Source: an uncultured bacterium (GTDB taxonomy: Bacteria; Chloroflexota; Anaerolineae; J036; Brachytrichaceae). Taken from it: 64,000 nucleotides of DNA. Numbering within the stretch: position 1 is the stretch's first letter; each line of letters starts with the position of its first letter. The notes under the pieces are model-generated. The model did not search any database and was not told the origin of the DNA. It saw nothing but the letters and a program-made list of their open reading frames with translations. Where the stretch lies: the NCBI GenBank assembly GCA_903873965.1, contig CAIQQO010000201.1, positions 1 through 64,000 on the forward strand, given 5' to 3'. Shown here one piece after another: positions 1 to 8,553 of this stretch. The translations under genes and the position numbers were made by a program.

Positions 1-1144
1 CTGCATAGTAATGTTCCAGTCGATGCAGATCCTGTATCTTCAAGGTATCGAGATAGCTACTTGCCTTCGCCAATGTAATGTGCTGGGTATTGAGCGCGTC
101 CAATACCGTGCGCACATAGGTATCGCCAAAGATATGGATCGGTTCGCGGTAACGGTATTGTCGCGTTCCGCCGCTCTGTTGTGACGGTGCTTTCTGCGTA
201 AGCCATTGATGGTATCCGGCATAGTCAGCTTGCGGCAACCTGCCCGAGTCCAGGAGTCGGCGCAGGATGACTTCGCCGCTGACGCCCCATTGTTTGCGGG
301 GCTGCGCCAGCCATTCGTCGTAATGCGCTACATCTTCAGGCCGATCCGCATCGACGATGACCGCCAGTAACTGATCCGGGACCAGCAGAGCGCCGGCAAA
401 GGCGTTGGCCTCGTGTTCGCGGCCGTGGTGAGACTGCATGTCATGCTCATCATCAATCGAACTGGTTTTATGCAACAGCACATGGCCCAGTTCATGCATG
501 AGCGTAAAGCTTTGGCGCGGCTCCGAGTTTTGTTTTTTGATCACAATGACCGGGCAGGCGGGATCGTACAGGGTAAAGCCGAGAACGGGGCTATCTTTGG
601 GAATCTGCCACTTCCCGTTATAGCCATTGCTCCGAAATACCAGCGCGCCCTTTTTTTCGAGTGCTTCGCGGTATGAATCAAAGTTGTTCTCGTCTGAAAG
701 CTGCAACCACTGGCGCGTCTTATGAGCCGCTTCGCTGATCTCATTGCGCGGTAATACTGGCGGTATGAAGTGAAGTTGCTCGCCTTCATCATCCAGATCT
801 TCTCGCAGACTGAGGAAGATCTGGCGTTGCTTTTCCACGCGCTCAATCAACGCTTTCAAGTTGGCCGGCAAATCTGGTTTGTGGTTGGCGAGAGTGCGAA
901 ACTGCGCTGTATGCGCTTGAGCCTCGTCAACTGGTCCTTTTTCAAGATAAAACAACACGCCACGACCAAAATACGCCGCGATTTTGCGAAGCTGGTTGAA
1001 CGTGATGCCTTCTTTGCCGGCCATGACCCGTTCAATATGGACTGACGCCATGCCCAGATTTGAGGCAAGGTCATCTGGTGTGATGCCACGATCGGCGCAA
1101 CACCAGGCAATGCGATCAGGGTTAATGGAGTGGATGCGTTCCAT
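1..1144 (-). CDS. XRE-family HTH / ImmA-IrrE metallopeptidase, partial (C-terminus cut by window edge)
   Basis: This frame is open from an ATG at 1144 to the left edge (381 codons) and is missing from the ORF track because it has no stop in the window. Roughly the first 65 residues read as an XRE-type helix-turn-helix (ITPDDLASNLGMASVHIERV). From about residue 190 there is a zinc-metallopeptidase domain with an HExxH motif (MHELGHVLLHK, about residues 216-226) followed by a downstream HEANAFAGALL motif, which is the ImmA/IrrE signature. Family members cleave or sense repressors (as in phage ICEBs1 or Deinococcus radiation response) or act as HigA-like antitoxins. It lies 49 bp downstream of hsdS on the same strand, so it is probably an accessory or regulator of the restriction island. 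Its target is unknown. Confidence 0.88.
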   Translation of the reverse strand, partial: MERIHSINPDRIAWCCADRGITPDDLASNLGMASVHIERVMAGKEGITFNQLRKIAAYFGRGVLFYLEKGPVDEAQAHTAQFRTLANHKPDLPANLKALIERVEKQRQIFLSLREDLDDEGEQLHFIPPVLPRNEISEAAHKTRQWLQLSDENNFDSYREALEKKGALVFRSNGYNGKWQIPKDSPVLGFTLYDPACPVIVIKKQNSEPRQSFTLMHELGHVLLHKTSSIDDEHDMQSHHGREHEANAFAGALLVPDQLLAVIVDADRPEDVAHYDEWLAQPRKQWGVSGEVILRRLLDSGRLPQADYAGYHQWLTQKAPSQQSGGTRQYRYREPIHIFGDTYVRTVLDALNTQHITLAKASSYLDTLKIQDLHRLEHYYA

Positions 1145-1193
1145 CAGTGTCCATTATATCTTTGCGTGTGAACTATGTGTTGACATCCAGATG

Positions 1194-2393
1194 CTATAGC
1201 GCCCCGGTAAAGGCCTGGTGCAGGAGTGACTTTTTCAGTTCATCGAGCGCGGCGAGCTTGCGCTGGTAGATCGATTCGAGGCGTTGGGTTTCCTGACGAA
1301 TAGCGTCAAGTCGAGAAATAATAGTTTGCTGACTAGCAATTGGCGGCAGCGGTATCTGCAGGCTGGTTATCTGTCGAATTGTCAATTGCTGCAATGCAGT
1401 ACCAGTCTGAGATTCCGCAACAAGGTTTTGCATAAATGAAGATTGCAAAATGTAGTAAAGATACCAACTCAACACATTATCTTTGCACCTGAAATAAGCG
1501 ATTTGCGAGTTGAGATTCGCGTCATCGTATCTATTGTCTACAACAGCACTTTTACCAATCTCACCTCGATTAGTAAATAAAACATCGCCGGTTTTTAAGT
1601 GCCCTTTTCTTAATGATGTGTGCTTTTCTTTGGAAATGAATCTCATATCCTCATCCGAAATCTCACCATTAACCAGATTTACACTCCGAATAAAAGCGAT
1701 TCCTGATGATCGCATGTCACTGCTTTTGGGATAATTCTCGCCGTGGTTGCCATCACCGATTTCACAGATATCTAGAATGTTTCTTCCTCCCCAATTTCTA
1801 TTTGAAGTATCGTAAATACCCTGTAATATCGATTTATTCAACTCGCGGGCGTTTTGCAGGTTCTTCGCGGCGCTGGCTTTGGCGGTAGCGATGCTGTCAA
1901 ACGCCTCGTCGAGGATGCGGACGATGCGCTGTTGTTCGGGAAGGGGAGGAAACGGTATTTGCTGTGTTCTTACTTCACCATCGTTTACTGCTGGGTAACT
2001 GGCTCCCTTCTGCAAACTCTCCATCTGACTCATGAATTGTTCAGTGAAAAGAAAATAGAAGACAAAGCGATGATCTAACTCTGGTTTCGGTCTTAGGACG
2101 TAATAGCCTGTGCTACATACCTGGTTATCGAGTTCGTCAGGGACAATCGCGATGCGCCGCAATGTTGGCCGCACCGTGGCAAATAAGACATCATTAGCTT
2201 TTATGAGTCTGCGAGCCCGGCTAGGCGCGTCTTTACCTTTCAATCGCTGAGTTTCAATAATCTGAAATGTCTCATTCGAGACACTTGATACATCGATATA
2301 GCTGAACTCGGCTTCTGGCGATTGGAGTGGATTGATGGTCTCAGTCTTCTTCAAGACATCGCCAAGTGTCTTCCTTTGCCATCCCTGTTTCAC
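1194..2393 (-). CDS. hsdS: Type I restriction-modification specificity subunit HsdS
   Basis: The 399-residue product has the two-repeat architecture of HsdS: a target-recognition domain (about 1-150), a conserved helical spacer (PLPEQQRIVRILDEAFDSI, about 150-190), a second recognition domain (about 200-350) and a second spacer (PLPPIASQQTIISRLDAIRQ, about 345-395). HsdS selects the bipartite DNA target and holds two HsdM subunits through the spacers. The start is GTG at 2393. It overlaps the stop of the upstream four-helix-bundle ORF as GTGTGA and follows a perfect GGAGGT ribosome-binding site, so translation is probably coupled. The two recognition domains differ, as expected for an asymmetric target. 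The target sequence cannot be predicted from here. Confidence 0.95.
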   Translation of the reverse strand: MKQGWQRKTLGDVLKKTETINPLQSPEAEFSYIDVSSVSNETFQIIETQRLKGKDAPSRARRLIKANDVLFATVRPTLRRIAIVPDELDNQVCSTGYYVLRPKPELDHRFVFYFLFTEQFMSQMESLQKGASYPAVNDGEVRTQQIPFPPLPEQQRIVRILDEAFDSIATAKASAAKNLQNARELNKSILQGIYDTSNRNWGGRNILDICEIGDGNHGENYPKSSDMRSSGIAFIRSVNLVNGEISDEDMRFISKEKHTSLRKGHLKTGDVLFTNRGEIGKSAVVDNRYDDANLNSQIAYFRCKDNVLSWYLYYILQSSFMQNLVAESQTGTALQQLTIRQITSLQIPLPPIASQQTIISRLDAIRQETQRLESIYQRKLAALDELKKSLLHQAFTGAL

Positions 2394-2785
2394 ACCTTAC
2401 CTCCGCCATTCCGATACTGCAATCGCACCCGCGTCATGCGCTCGCGCAGCCCACATTGCTCGACGAAGTCCTGCTCCAGGCGGTGCAGTTGCTGGTCCAG
2501 CAGGTAGTTGGTCTGGTGGATCAGGCAGATGGCGATGTTGGCGACCACCTCGGCGGGGCGGGTCTCCACAAACGCGCGGTAGACCTCATAAGTCTGCGGC
2601 TTCCTGCGCCCCAGCGCGCGCACATACAACGCCTCCTTCGAGTCCTTGTCCCAGATCGGCAGGTTCGCGTGCGCCATGTTGGTCAGCTTAATCTCCGGTT
2701 CCTCACCAGAACGGGCATCACGTGATGGCCTCTGCTCATCCTTCCCATTCTTCCCATCAATCCTATTCTGTCCTTCATTCTTCAT
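2390..2785 (-). CDS. Internally deleted copy of four-helix-bundle suffix-domain protein
   Basis: This 131-residue ORF is a shortened copy of the neighbouring 214-residue protein (2843-3487). The C-terminal part, from IWDKDSKEALYVRALGRRK to the end, is almost identical. Two in-frame segments are missing: about 66 residues between EEPE and IKLTN, and about 16 residues just before IWDKD. The first deletion junction falls in similar 11-mers (ctcggtttcct and ctccggttcct), suggesting recombination at microhomology. Because the four-helix core is largely lost, the protein is probably non-functional, but the frame is intact and its stop overlaps the hsdS start, so it may persist for translational coupling. 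Call as a decaying paralogue. Confidence 0.75.
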   Translation of the reverse strand: MKNEGQNRIDGKNGKDEQRPSRDARSGEEPEIKLTNMAHANLPIWDKDSKEALYVRALGRRKPQTYEVYRAFVETRPAEVVANIAICLIHQTNYLLDQQLHRLEQDFVEQCGLRERMTRVRLQYRNGGGKV

Positions 2786-3512
2786 AACAACTCTAGAATA
2801 TCCTCCAACACGGCCGCGCTATCATCACCCGTCCCAAAATGCTCATGGCTTGCCCCCACTCCGATACTGCAACCGCACCCGCGTCATGCGCTCGCGCAAC
2901 CCGCCTTGCTCAACAAAATCCTGCTCCAAGCGGTGCAGTTGCTGGTCCAGCAGGTAGTTGGTCTGGTGAATCAGGCAGATGGCGATATTGGCGACCACTT
3001 CGGCGGGGCGAGTCTCCACAAACGCGCGGTAGACCTCATAAGTCTGCGGCTTCCTGCGCCCCAGCCCGCGCACATACAACGCCTCCTTCGAGTCCTTGTC
3101 CCAGATCGCCAGGTCGCGGGCGCGCAGGTAGTCGCGATAATCATCGAGCAACTCTTCCAGGCTCGCGCGCGCCACATTGGTCAGCTTGATCTCGGTTTCC
3201 TTTGAGGTCAGCGCCGCCTTGCTGCCCTCCAGGATATTCTTCTTGCCCGATCGCGCCGCCTGAATCATCTGGTCGATGGTGCGGTCGTTGTAGGCCAGGA
3301 ACTTGTGCGCAAACCGGAACGTGATGTCATACACCACTTCCGCCTTCTGAAACGACAGCAGCGTCTGGTAGTCTCCCCTCGGCGGCAACAACCGCTCCGG
3401 TTCCTCACCAGAATGGGCGTCATGCGATGGGCTCTGACCATCCTTCCCATTCCTCCCCTCATTCCCATTCATTTCCTTCTTCTTCATAGCAGTCCCCTGA
3501 TATTCTCCAACA
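2403..3512. repeat. Tandem duplication of hsdM 3' tail plus four-helix-bundle gene
   Basis: Two neighbouring segments (about 2403-2842 and 2862-3512) share long, nearly identical stretches, such as the run beginning gcgtcatgcgctcgcgca in both. Upstream of the short copy the minus strand encodes SAAVLEDILELL followed by a stop, matching the hsdM C-terminus SAEVLENIRGLL. The same TATGAAGA junction joins each tail to the following gene. The duplicated unit therefore includes the end of hsdM as well as the four-helix-bundle gene. Confidence 0.8.
2843..3487 (-). CDS. Four helix bundle suffix domain-containing protein
   Basis: The 214-residue protein has a low-complexity charged N-terminus (about 30 residues) and then a helical domain with the pattern of the four-helix-bundle (23S intervening-sequence / suffix domain) family: LLSFQKAEVVYDITFRFAHKF, followed by DRTIDQMIQAARSGKKNILEGS and a C-terminal helix LLDQQLHRLEQDFVEQGG. 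Such small proteins are found inside type I RM loci and other defence loci, but their role is not established. An RNA- or protein-binding scaffold is a guess. The ATG overlaps the hsdM stop as ATGA, so it is co-transcribed and translationally coupled with hsdM. Confidence 0.82.
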   Translation of the reverse strand: MKKKEMNGNEGRNGKDGQSPSHDAHSGEEPERLLPPRGDYQTLLSFQKAEVVYDITFRFAHKFLAYNDRTIDQMIQAARSGKKNILEGSKAALTSKETEIKLTNVARASLEELLDDYRDYLRARDLAIWDKDSKEALYVRGLGRRKPQTYEVYRAFVETRPAEVVANIAICLIHQTNYLLDQQLHRLEQDFVEQGGLRERMTRVRLQYRSGGKP

Positions 3513-4938
3513 CCTCCGCACTTTCCGCGTCCAGCGCCGCGATCTCATCGAGAATATCCTGCGGGTTGCGATGAACCACCACCTCGCCGCCATTCGGGTT
3601 CTTCACCGACAAATCAAACGTCGTCGCGTCGATGGTAACCGCCTCCACGCACCAGCTTTGGGGTGAATCGGCGCGGGTGCGCGCCAGCGTGACGAACTCC
3701 TTCAGGTCATCGTCGTTCAGCGGATTGGTCTTGCCCAGGTTACGCCCCGGGTCAAGCTGGTAATACCACACCTGGCGCGTCTTGCTGCCCTTCTCAAAGA
3801 ACAGCACGATGGTCTTCACGCCCGCGCCCTGAAAGGTGCCTCCGGGGCAATCGAGCACCGCGTACAGGTTGCAGCTTTCCAGCAACAGCTTGCGCAGACT
3901 CACCGAGGCGTTGTCGGTGTTCGACAGAAACGTATTCTTGATGACGATGCCGCCGCGCCCGCCGGCTTTGAGCATCTTGATGAAGTGTTGCAGGAACAGA
4001 AACGCCGTCTCGCCAGTGCGGATCGGGAAATTCTGCTGCACTTCCTTGCGCTCCTGCCCGCCAAACGGTGGATTCGCCAGCACCACGTCGTAACGGTCTT
4101 TCTCCTGCACGTCGGCCAGGTTCTCGGTCAGCGTGTTGGTGTGCAGGATGTTGGGCGCTTCGATGCCATGCAGAATCATGTTCATGATGGCGATCACATA
4201 GGCCAGCGACTTCTTCTCCTTGCCGTAAAACGTGCGCGCCTGCAGCGTATCGAGCTGAGTGGTCGTCAGGTTGGGCGTGGCTTTGAGGTAGTCGAAGGCC
4301 TCGCACAGGAAGCCCGCCGACCCGCACGCGCCGTCATAGATTGTGTCGCCCACCTTGGGCTGTACTACCTGGATCATGGCGCGAATGAGCGGGCGCGGCG
4401 TGTAATACTCACCGCCGTTGCGCCCCGCGTTGCCCATGTTCTTGATCTTGCCCTCGTAGAGAAACGACAGCTCGTGCTTCTCGGTCTGCGAACGGAACTG
4501 CAACTCGTCGATGTGGTCGATGATCTCGCGCAGGTTGTAGCCGCTCGAAATCTTGTTCTTGATCTCGCCGAAAATCTGCCCGATCTTGTATTCAATGGTG
4601 TTGGGGCCAGTGGCGCGCTGGGTGAATCCGCCGAGGTACGGGAACAGCTTTTGGTTGACGAAATCGCGCAGGTCGTCGCCGGTGAGGGCGCGGTTGTGAT
4701 CGAGTTGGCCGTCGCCGGATCTGGGCGCGGCCCAGCGTTCCCAGCGGTAGGGCGCTTCGAGGATGAAGGTGTAGCGTTTGCTGCTCAGTTCGGCTTCGAG
4801 CGACTTATCCTGCTCGAGCGCGTCGAGGTACTTCAGGAACAAGAGCCACGAGGTTTGCTCGATGTAGTCGAGTTCGGTCGTGCAGCCGGCCTCTTTTCGC
4901 AGAACGTCGTCAATATTCCTGAATGCTTGTTCAAACAT
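3484..4938 (-). CDS. hsdM: Type I restriction-modification DNA methyltransferase HsdM
   Basis: The 484-residue protein has the N-terminal helical HsdM domain (EAGCTTELDYIEQTSWLLFLKYLDAL) and the N6-adenine methyltransferase fold. SAM-binding motif I is YDGACGSAGFL (canonical DPACGTGGFL) near residue 200, and catalytic motif IV is ANPPFGG near residue 290. It methylates adenine in the HsdS-defined target and, with HsdR, forms the restriction complex. It is the first gene of the minus-strand island hsdM, four-helix-bundle gene (twice), hsdS, XRE-ImmA. hsdR is not in the window and may lie beyond the left edge. Long antisense ORFs in this stretch are shadows. Confidence 0.96.
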   Translation of the reverse strand: MFEQAFRNIDDVLRKEAGCTTELDYIEQTSWLLFLKYLDALEQDKSLEAELSSKRYTFILEAPYRWERWAAPRSGDGQLDHNRALTGDDLRDFVNQKLFPYLGGFTQRATGPNTIEYKIGQIFGEIKNKISSGYNLREIIDHIDELQFRSQTEKHELSFLYEGKIKNMGNAGRNGGEYYTPRPLIRAMIQVVQPKVGDTIYDGACGSAGFLCEAFDYLKATPNLTTTQLDTLQARTFYGKEKKSLAYVIAIMNMILHGIEAPNILHTNTLTENLADVQEKDRYDVVLANPPFGGQERKEVQQNFPIRTGETAFLFLQHFIKMLKAGGRGGIVIKNTFLSNTDNASVSLRKLLLESCNLYAVLDCPGGTFQGAGVKTIVLFFEKGSKTRQVWYYQLDPGRNLGKTNPLNDDDLKEFVTLARTRADSPQSWCVEAVTIDATTFDLSVKNPNGGEVVVHRNPQDILDEIAALDAESAEVLENIRGLL

Positions 4939-5040
4939 GCAAGTCCTTATCGGGTAACTGGTTTGGAAATGGGATCCCCTTTCCCATTATAGGATGGTAG
5001 TGCGTTGCCTTTGGAAAGCGTTGACTGTAACGCTCAGCCT

Positions 5041-5829
5041 CTACTTGTTCGCCGGTAAAGTCTGCACCAACCCGCGAATATACGTCATCGCTGCCCCAAG
5101 CGGGCCGTGTTCTTCCCCGGCGTAAATGTCGCTGATCAACGACACGCCCGGGTAGCGCCTCGTGTTGATGACATTGACCAATTCGTGATAAAAGGGCATC
5201 CAACTGCCCTCAAACTCATGGTCGCCGATCGACATGTAAAGCTGGATCGGTGGCGTCGCTGGGCGCAGTTTCAGCGTCTGATCGTGAGCTTGCCAGTAGT
5301 CGCACGAAATATACAGATCGGGGCTGCCGGCAAGGTATGTCCGGAACGCATCTGGCTCATGCAGCAGGGCATACAGGGCAAAAAAGCCGCTGGACGAATA
5401 CCCGTACAGGATGCGTTGGTCACGATGAGCGCGGTAATGGGCTTCGATAAAGGGCACGATTTCGCCGGTCAACGCTTTCAAAAATAACTCGGCGTGACTG
5501 TTGGCCGGCGCATCTTTCACCTCGGGCACCTTGAAATCGACCTCGCGCAGTTCGCCCCATTGCTCCATCCGTTCAAGATCGTAGCTGATGCCGACCACGA
5601 TGATATCGGGCGTGCCGAACGACATGCCCAGCACAGCCGTCGCGCTATGCGCCATGCCAGTGTTGACGTCGCCATCCAGCACATAGACGACCGGGTAGGC
5701 CTGCGTTGATGTGTCATACCCATTAGGAAGCACCACGTCGAGGCGGTATTCCCGCTGCACGTGTTGGCAGAAAATCCGGCGTTCTTGTGTGTGATACAGG
5801 CTGACGCGTGGAAACTGATCAGGCATCAT
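5041..5829 (-). CDS. Alpha/beta-hydrolase esterase, Fes/IroE-like (esterase D family)
   Basis: This 262-residue protein has the layout of the putative esterase family (COG2819). There is an N-terminal beta-rich segment, YPVVYVLDGD early in the fold, and a nucleophile elbow GYSSSG (about residues 140-150) replacing the usual GHSxGG. A conserved SIGDHEFEG stretch probably carries the acid residue, and the C-terminal EEHG supplies the catalytic histidine. Relatives hydrolyse enterobactin-type siderophores or small acyl esters. No signal peptide is evident, so it is probably cytoplasmic. It stands alone, about 100 bp from hsdM and divergent from the CODH operon. The substrate is unknown. Confidence 0.85.
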   Translation of the reverse strand: MMPDQFPRVSLYHTQERRIFCQHVQREYRLDVVLPNGYDTSTQAYPVVYVLDGDVNTGMAHSATAVLGMSFGTPDIIVVGISYDLERMEQWGELREVDFKVPEVKDAPANSHAELFLKALTGEIVPFIEAHYRAHRDQRILYGYSSSGFFALYALLHEPDAFRTYLAGSPDLYISCDYWQAHDQTLKLRPATPPIQLYMSIGDHEFEGSWMPFYHELVNVINTRRYPGVSLISDIYAGEEHGPLGAAMTYIRGLVQTLPANK

Positions 5830-5937
5830 GACTCCTCAAGGTAAATTCTTGACGCCTATGATATCACTGCTGTACCAACGCCACAAACAGCCTCGTCATC
5901 ACGTCGGGTTATGCCTCGATCATACTGACTTGTGTCA

Positions 5938-5970
5938 AGTGGTGTAAAAAGCGTGACGAAATACACTACT
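5938..5970. promoter_or_regulatory. Inverted repeat upstream of CODH/ACS promoter, possible operator
   Basis: AGTGGTGTA (5938-5946) and TACACTACT (5962-5970) form an inverted repeat with one mismatch and a 15-nt gap. It lies about 20 bp upstream of the predicted -35 box of the Wood-Ljungdahl operon, a position suited to an activator or upstream repressor. The binding protein is unknown. Confidence 0.35.
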
Positions 5971-5988
5971 TCAGCCTCTTTTACTCAC

Positions 5989-6016
5989 TTGCTCATTATC
6001 GTGATGTACTTATAAT
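5989..6016 (+). promoter_or_regulatory. Predicted promoter of the CODH/ACS operon
   Basis: A perfect TATAAT (6011-6016) lies 16 bp downstream of TTGCTC (5989-5994), a weak -35. The 303-bp intergenic region 5830-6132 holds this promoter, the upstream inverted repeat, a small inverted repeat in the leader and no convincing ORF. The implied 5' leader is about 110 nt. Confidence 0.5.
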
Positions 6017-6046
6017 TTTAATAGAGGTTTTTATGGCTGCTCGTTG

Positions 6047-6060
6047 TCCCCTATTGGGGA
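6047..6060. promoter_or_regulatory. Small inverted repeat in leader of CODH/ACS operon
   Basis: TCCCC-TATT-GGGGA is a perfect 5-bp inverted repeat about 30 bp downstream of the predicted -10 box. It could be an operator overlapping the initially transcribed region or a small RNA hairpin. The evidence is only its symmetry and position. Confidence 0.3.
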
Positions 6061-6132
6061 GTGATAAGTCGAGATGTGCCACAGGGCGCATTTTGCTTAC
6101 GTGAACATATTAGCACCTAAAGGCGATGCCCG

Positions 6133-6543
6133 ATGGAAAAACTTACTCTAGATCTCCCCGGAATGTACGGCGATCATCATGTAACTGAAGTCCGCAAGAT
6201 TCTTCTGGAACTGCCCGGCGTTGTCGAAGTCTACGCCAGCAGTTGTTTTCATGTAGCCGAAGTGACCTTTGACCCGACCTTGATGACAGCTGAAGTTGTC
6301 ACTGCTCGGATGGAAGGGGCGGGTTACATTAAAGACATGTCAATGCCGTTGGAAAGCGGTGACTCACCGTTGACTCCCGATACGAGCGCGATATTCTTCC
6401 GTCACACGGTCGCTTATCAGCAGACCGGCCGCACGGTTGGTTTCGCTCAGAATGTTGCCTACACAGGCCGCGCATTGTGGCCGTGTCCCGGTATGGAAAC
6501 GATGAAGACCAAGGAGGGTCGAGATGGCGAAGAAAGAGCGTAG
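6133..6543 (+). CDS. HMA-like small protein leading the CODH/ACS operon
   Basis: The first about 65 residues of this 136-residue protein follow the beta-alpha-beta-beta-alpha-beta pattern of heavy-metal-associated (HMA) domains: LTLDLPGMYGDHHVTEVRKILLELPGVVEVYAS, then VAEVTFDPTLMTAEVVTARMEGAGY. The metal-binding CxxC expected after GM is replaced by GMYGDHH, so His/Asp rather than a Cys pair is available. The C-terminal half is not recognised and contains WPCPGME. Its end overlaps the start of the CO dehydrogenase gene by 20 bp, so the two are translationally linked. A role in nickel handling or CODH maturation is inferred from position only. Alternatively it could be a structural subunit or regulator. 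Confidence 0.7.
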   Translation: MEKLTLDLPGMYGDHHVTEVRKILLELPGVVEVYASSCFHVAEVTFDPTLMTAEVVTARMEGAGYIKDMSMPLESGDSPLTPDTSAIFFRHTVAYQQTGRTVGFAQNVAYTGRALWPCPGMETMKTKEGRDGEERA

Positions 6544-8539
6544 TCCACAAGAACGCAGCATGGATCCTGCCGGTCAGGCCATGTTGATTCGCGCCGATGA
6601 GTTGCATATCGGCACCGCTTTCAGTCGCGCTGATGAGATGGCGCCGTGCAATATTGGCAGCACCGGCATGTGCTGCAAGATGTGCGGTATGGGGCCATGC
6701 CGTCTGACCAAAGACGGACAGACTGGCGTATGCGGCGCGACGATTGACACGATTCAGGCGCGCAATTACCTGCGCATGGTTGCTGCGGGTTCCGCTGCGC
6801 ATTCCGACCACGGGCGCGATATGGCGTTTACATTGAAAGCCGTGGCAAACCATGAAGCCGAAGGTTATATTCTGCGTGACGTTGCCAAGTTGCGCACCAC
6901 GGCTGCTCTGTATGACATTCCTATTGACGGGCGCACCAATGATCAGGTAGCCAATGATTTGGCGGATCTCTTCATAGCCCAATTTGGACAGCAACGCGGT
7001 CAGGTCGTGCCGATCAAGCGCGCGCCTGCCAAGCGTCAGAAGCTATGGGCAGAAAGGGGAGTGATCCCGCGAGGTATCGACCGCGAAGTAGTTGAAGCTT
7101 TGCACCGAACCCATGTCGGCGATGACCAGGATCCGGCGCACATTCTCCACCATGCGATTCGCACCTCTCTAACTGATGGCTGGGGCGGCAGCATGATTGC
7201 CACCGACGTCTCGGATATCCTGTTCGGCACACCGGCTCCCGTCCTCGGGCAGGCCAACCTGGGCGTGTTGAAGAAGGACATGGTCAACGTCGTCGTCCAC
7301 GGTCACGAGCCAACACTCAGCGAGATGATTGTGGCTGCGTCACAGGACCCCGAGATCATCGCGTATGCGCGCGCCGCAGGCGCCAATGGCGTTAACCTGT
7401 CCGGCATCTGTTGCACGGCAAACGAAATCCTGATGCGCCAGGGCATCCCGGCAGCCGGAAACTTCCTGCACCAGGAACTGGCTATCCTGACCGGTTCGGT
7501 TGAAGCCATGGTCGTCGACGTGCAGTGCATCATGCAGGCACTTGTCGGTCTAGCCAGCAACTTCCATACGCTGGTCATCACCACTTCGCCCAAAGCCAAG
7601 ATCACAGGCGCCATGCACATGGAGTTTGACGAGCGCCATGCGTTGACGACCGCCAAGGAAATCCTGCGCAAGGCGATTGATAACTTTAAGAACCGTGGCG
7701 AGACGCGCATTCCTGATGTGCGTGAGAACCTGATCCCGGGTTTCTCGAATGAATACATCAGCTACATGCTGGGCGGCACCTATCGTGCCTCTTTCCGCCC
7801 GCTCAACGATGCCATCATTTCCGGGCGTATCCGTGGTGTTGCTGCCGTTGTTGGTTGCAATAACCCGCGCAGTACGCAGGACTACCTACACACAGTCACC
7901 ACACGCGAATTGCTGAAGCAGGACGTGCTGGTCGTTGAAACGGGTTGCAGCGCCATTGCCAATGCGAAACTCGGCCTTTTGCTGGGTCAGGCCGGCCTCG
8001 ATCAGGTCGGACCAGGTCTGCGCGAAGTGTGCGAGACCGTCGGTATACCGCCCGTGCTGCACATGGGCTCGTGCGTTGATAACACCCGCATCCTTACAGT
8101 GCTGACGCAGATGGTAGCGGAAGGCGGTCTGGGCGATGACATTGACCAGATTCCCGCCGTTGGCCTTGCGCCTGAGTGGATGAGTGAGAAAGCCATCGCC
8201 ATTGGAACGTATTGTGTGGCTTCCGGCGCCTATGTCATCTTTGGCGGAGCATCGCCCGTAGGCGGTATGCCCGATCGCGTCACCGACAGCGACATTGTGT
8301 TGAAGTACATCAGCGAAGGCTGGGAAAAGTTGTATGGCGGCAAGATGGAATTCGTGGTGGACCCGCACGAGATGGTGCGCCGCACACTCGAGCACATTGA
8401 CGCTAAACGCGCTGCGCTTGGCCTGGTGAAGTACAGCCCAACCCGCTTTGGTCGTAGCGGTGATGATCGGATGGTCGAACTGGAAAAACTGTCACTCTCA
8501 GAGCGACAGGCAGCCATGTACGGCGTGCCGGCCAGGTAA
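6524..8539 (+). CDS. acsA: Anaerobic Ni-Fe CO dehydrogenase catalytic subunit (CODH beta of CODH/ACS)
   Basis: The 671-residue protein is a full-length CooS/AcsA. An N-terminal cysteine cluster, CNIGSTGMCCKMCGMGPCR (about residues 43-61), followed by a VCGA cysteine, binds the D and B [4Fe-4S] clusters. C-cluster ligands are recognisable later in ICCTANEILMRQG, VVGCNNPR, ETGCSAIANAKLG and MGSCVDNTRI. It interconverts CO and CO2 and, in complex with ACS, passes CO through the internal channel. The start at 6524 is supported by a near-perfect AAGGAGG 7 nt upstream, inside the end of the HMA-like gene. acsB follows 14 bp downstream. Its placement beside acsB argues for the AcsA form rather than a stand-alone CooS. 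Confidence 0.97.
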   Translation: MAKKERSPQERSMDPAGQAMLIRADELHIGTAFSRADEMAPCNIGSTGMCCKMCGMGPCRLTKDGQTGVCGATIDTIQARNYLRMVAAGSAAHSDHGRDMAFTLKAVANHEAEGYILRDVAKLRTTAALYDIPIDGRTNDQVANDLADLFIAQFGQQRGQVVPIKRAPAKRQKLWAERGVIPRGIDREVVEALHRTHVGDDQDPAHILHHAIRTSLTDGWGGSMIATDVSDILFGTPAPVLGQANLGVLKKDMVNVVVHGHEPTLSEMIVAASQDPEIIAYARAAGANGVNLSGICCTANEILMRQGIPAAGNFLHQELAILTGSVEAMVVDVQCIMQALVGLASNFHTLVITTSPKAKITGAMHMEFDERHALTTAKEILRKAIDNFKNRGETRIPDVRENLIPGFSNEYISYMLGGTYRASFRPLNDAIISGRIRGVAAVVGCNNPRSTQDYLHTVTTRELLKQDVLVVETGCSAIANAKLGLLLGQAGLDQVGPGLREVCETVGIPPVLHMGSCVDNTRILTVLTQMVAEGGLGDDIDQIPAVGLAPEWMSEKAIAIGTYCVASGAYVIFGGASPVGGMPDRVTDSDIVLKYISEGWEKLYGGKMEFVVDPHEMVRRTLEHIDAKRAALGLVKYSPTRFGRSGDDRMVELEKLSLSERQAAMYGVPAR

Positions 8540-8553
8540 GGAGATTTACACTC

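Noticed and set aside
3985-4992. 335-residue plus-strand ORF opposite hsdM
   Set aside because: It is antisense to a clear HsdM with catalytic motifs and shows no recognisable family; it is a shadow of GC-rich codon bias.
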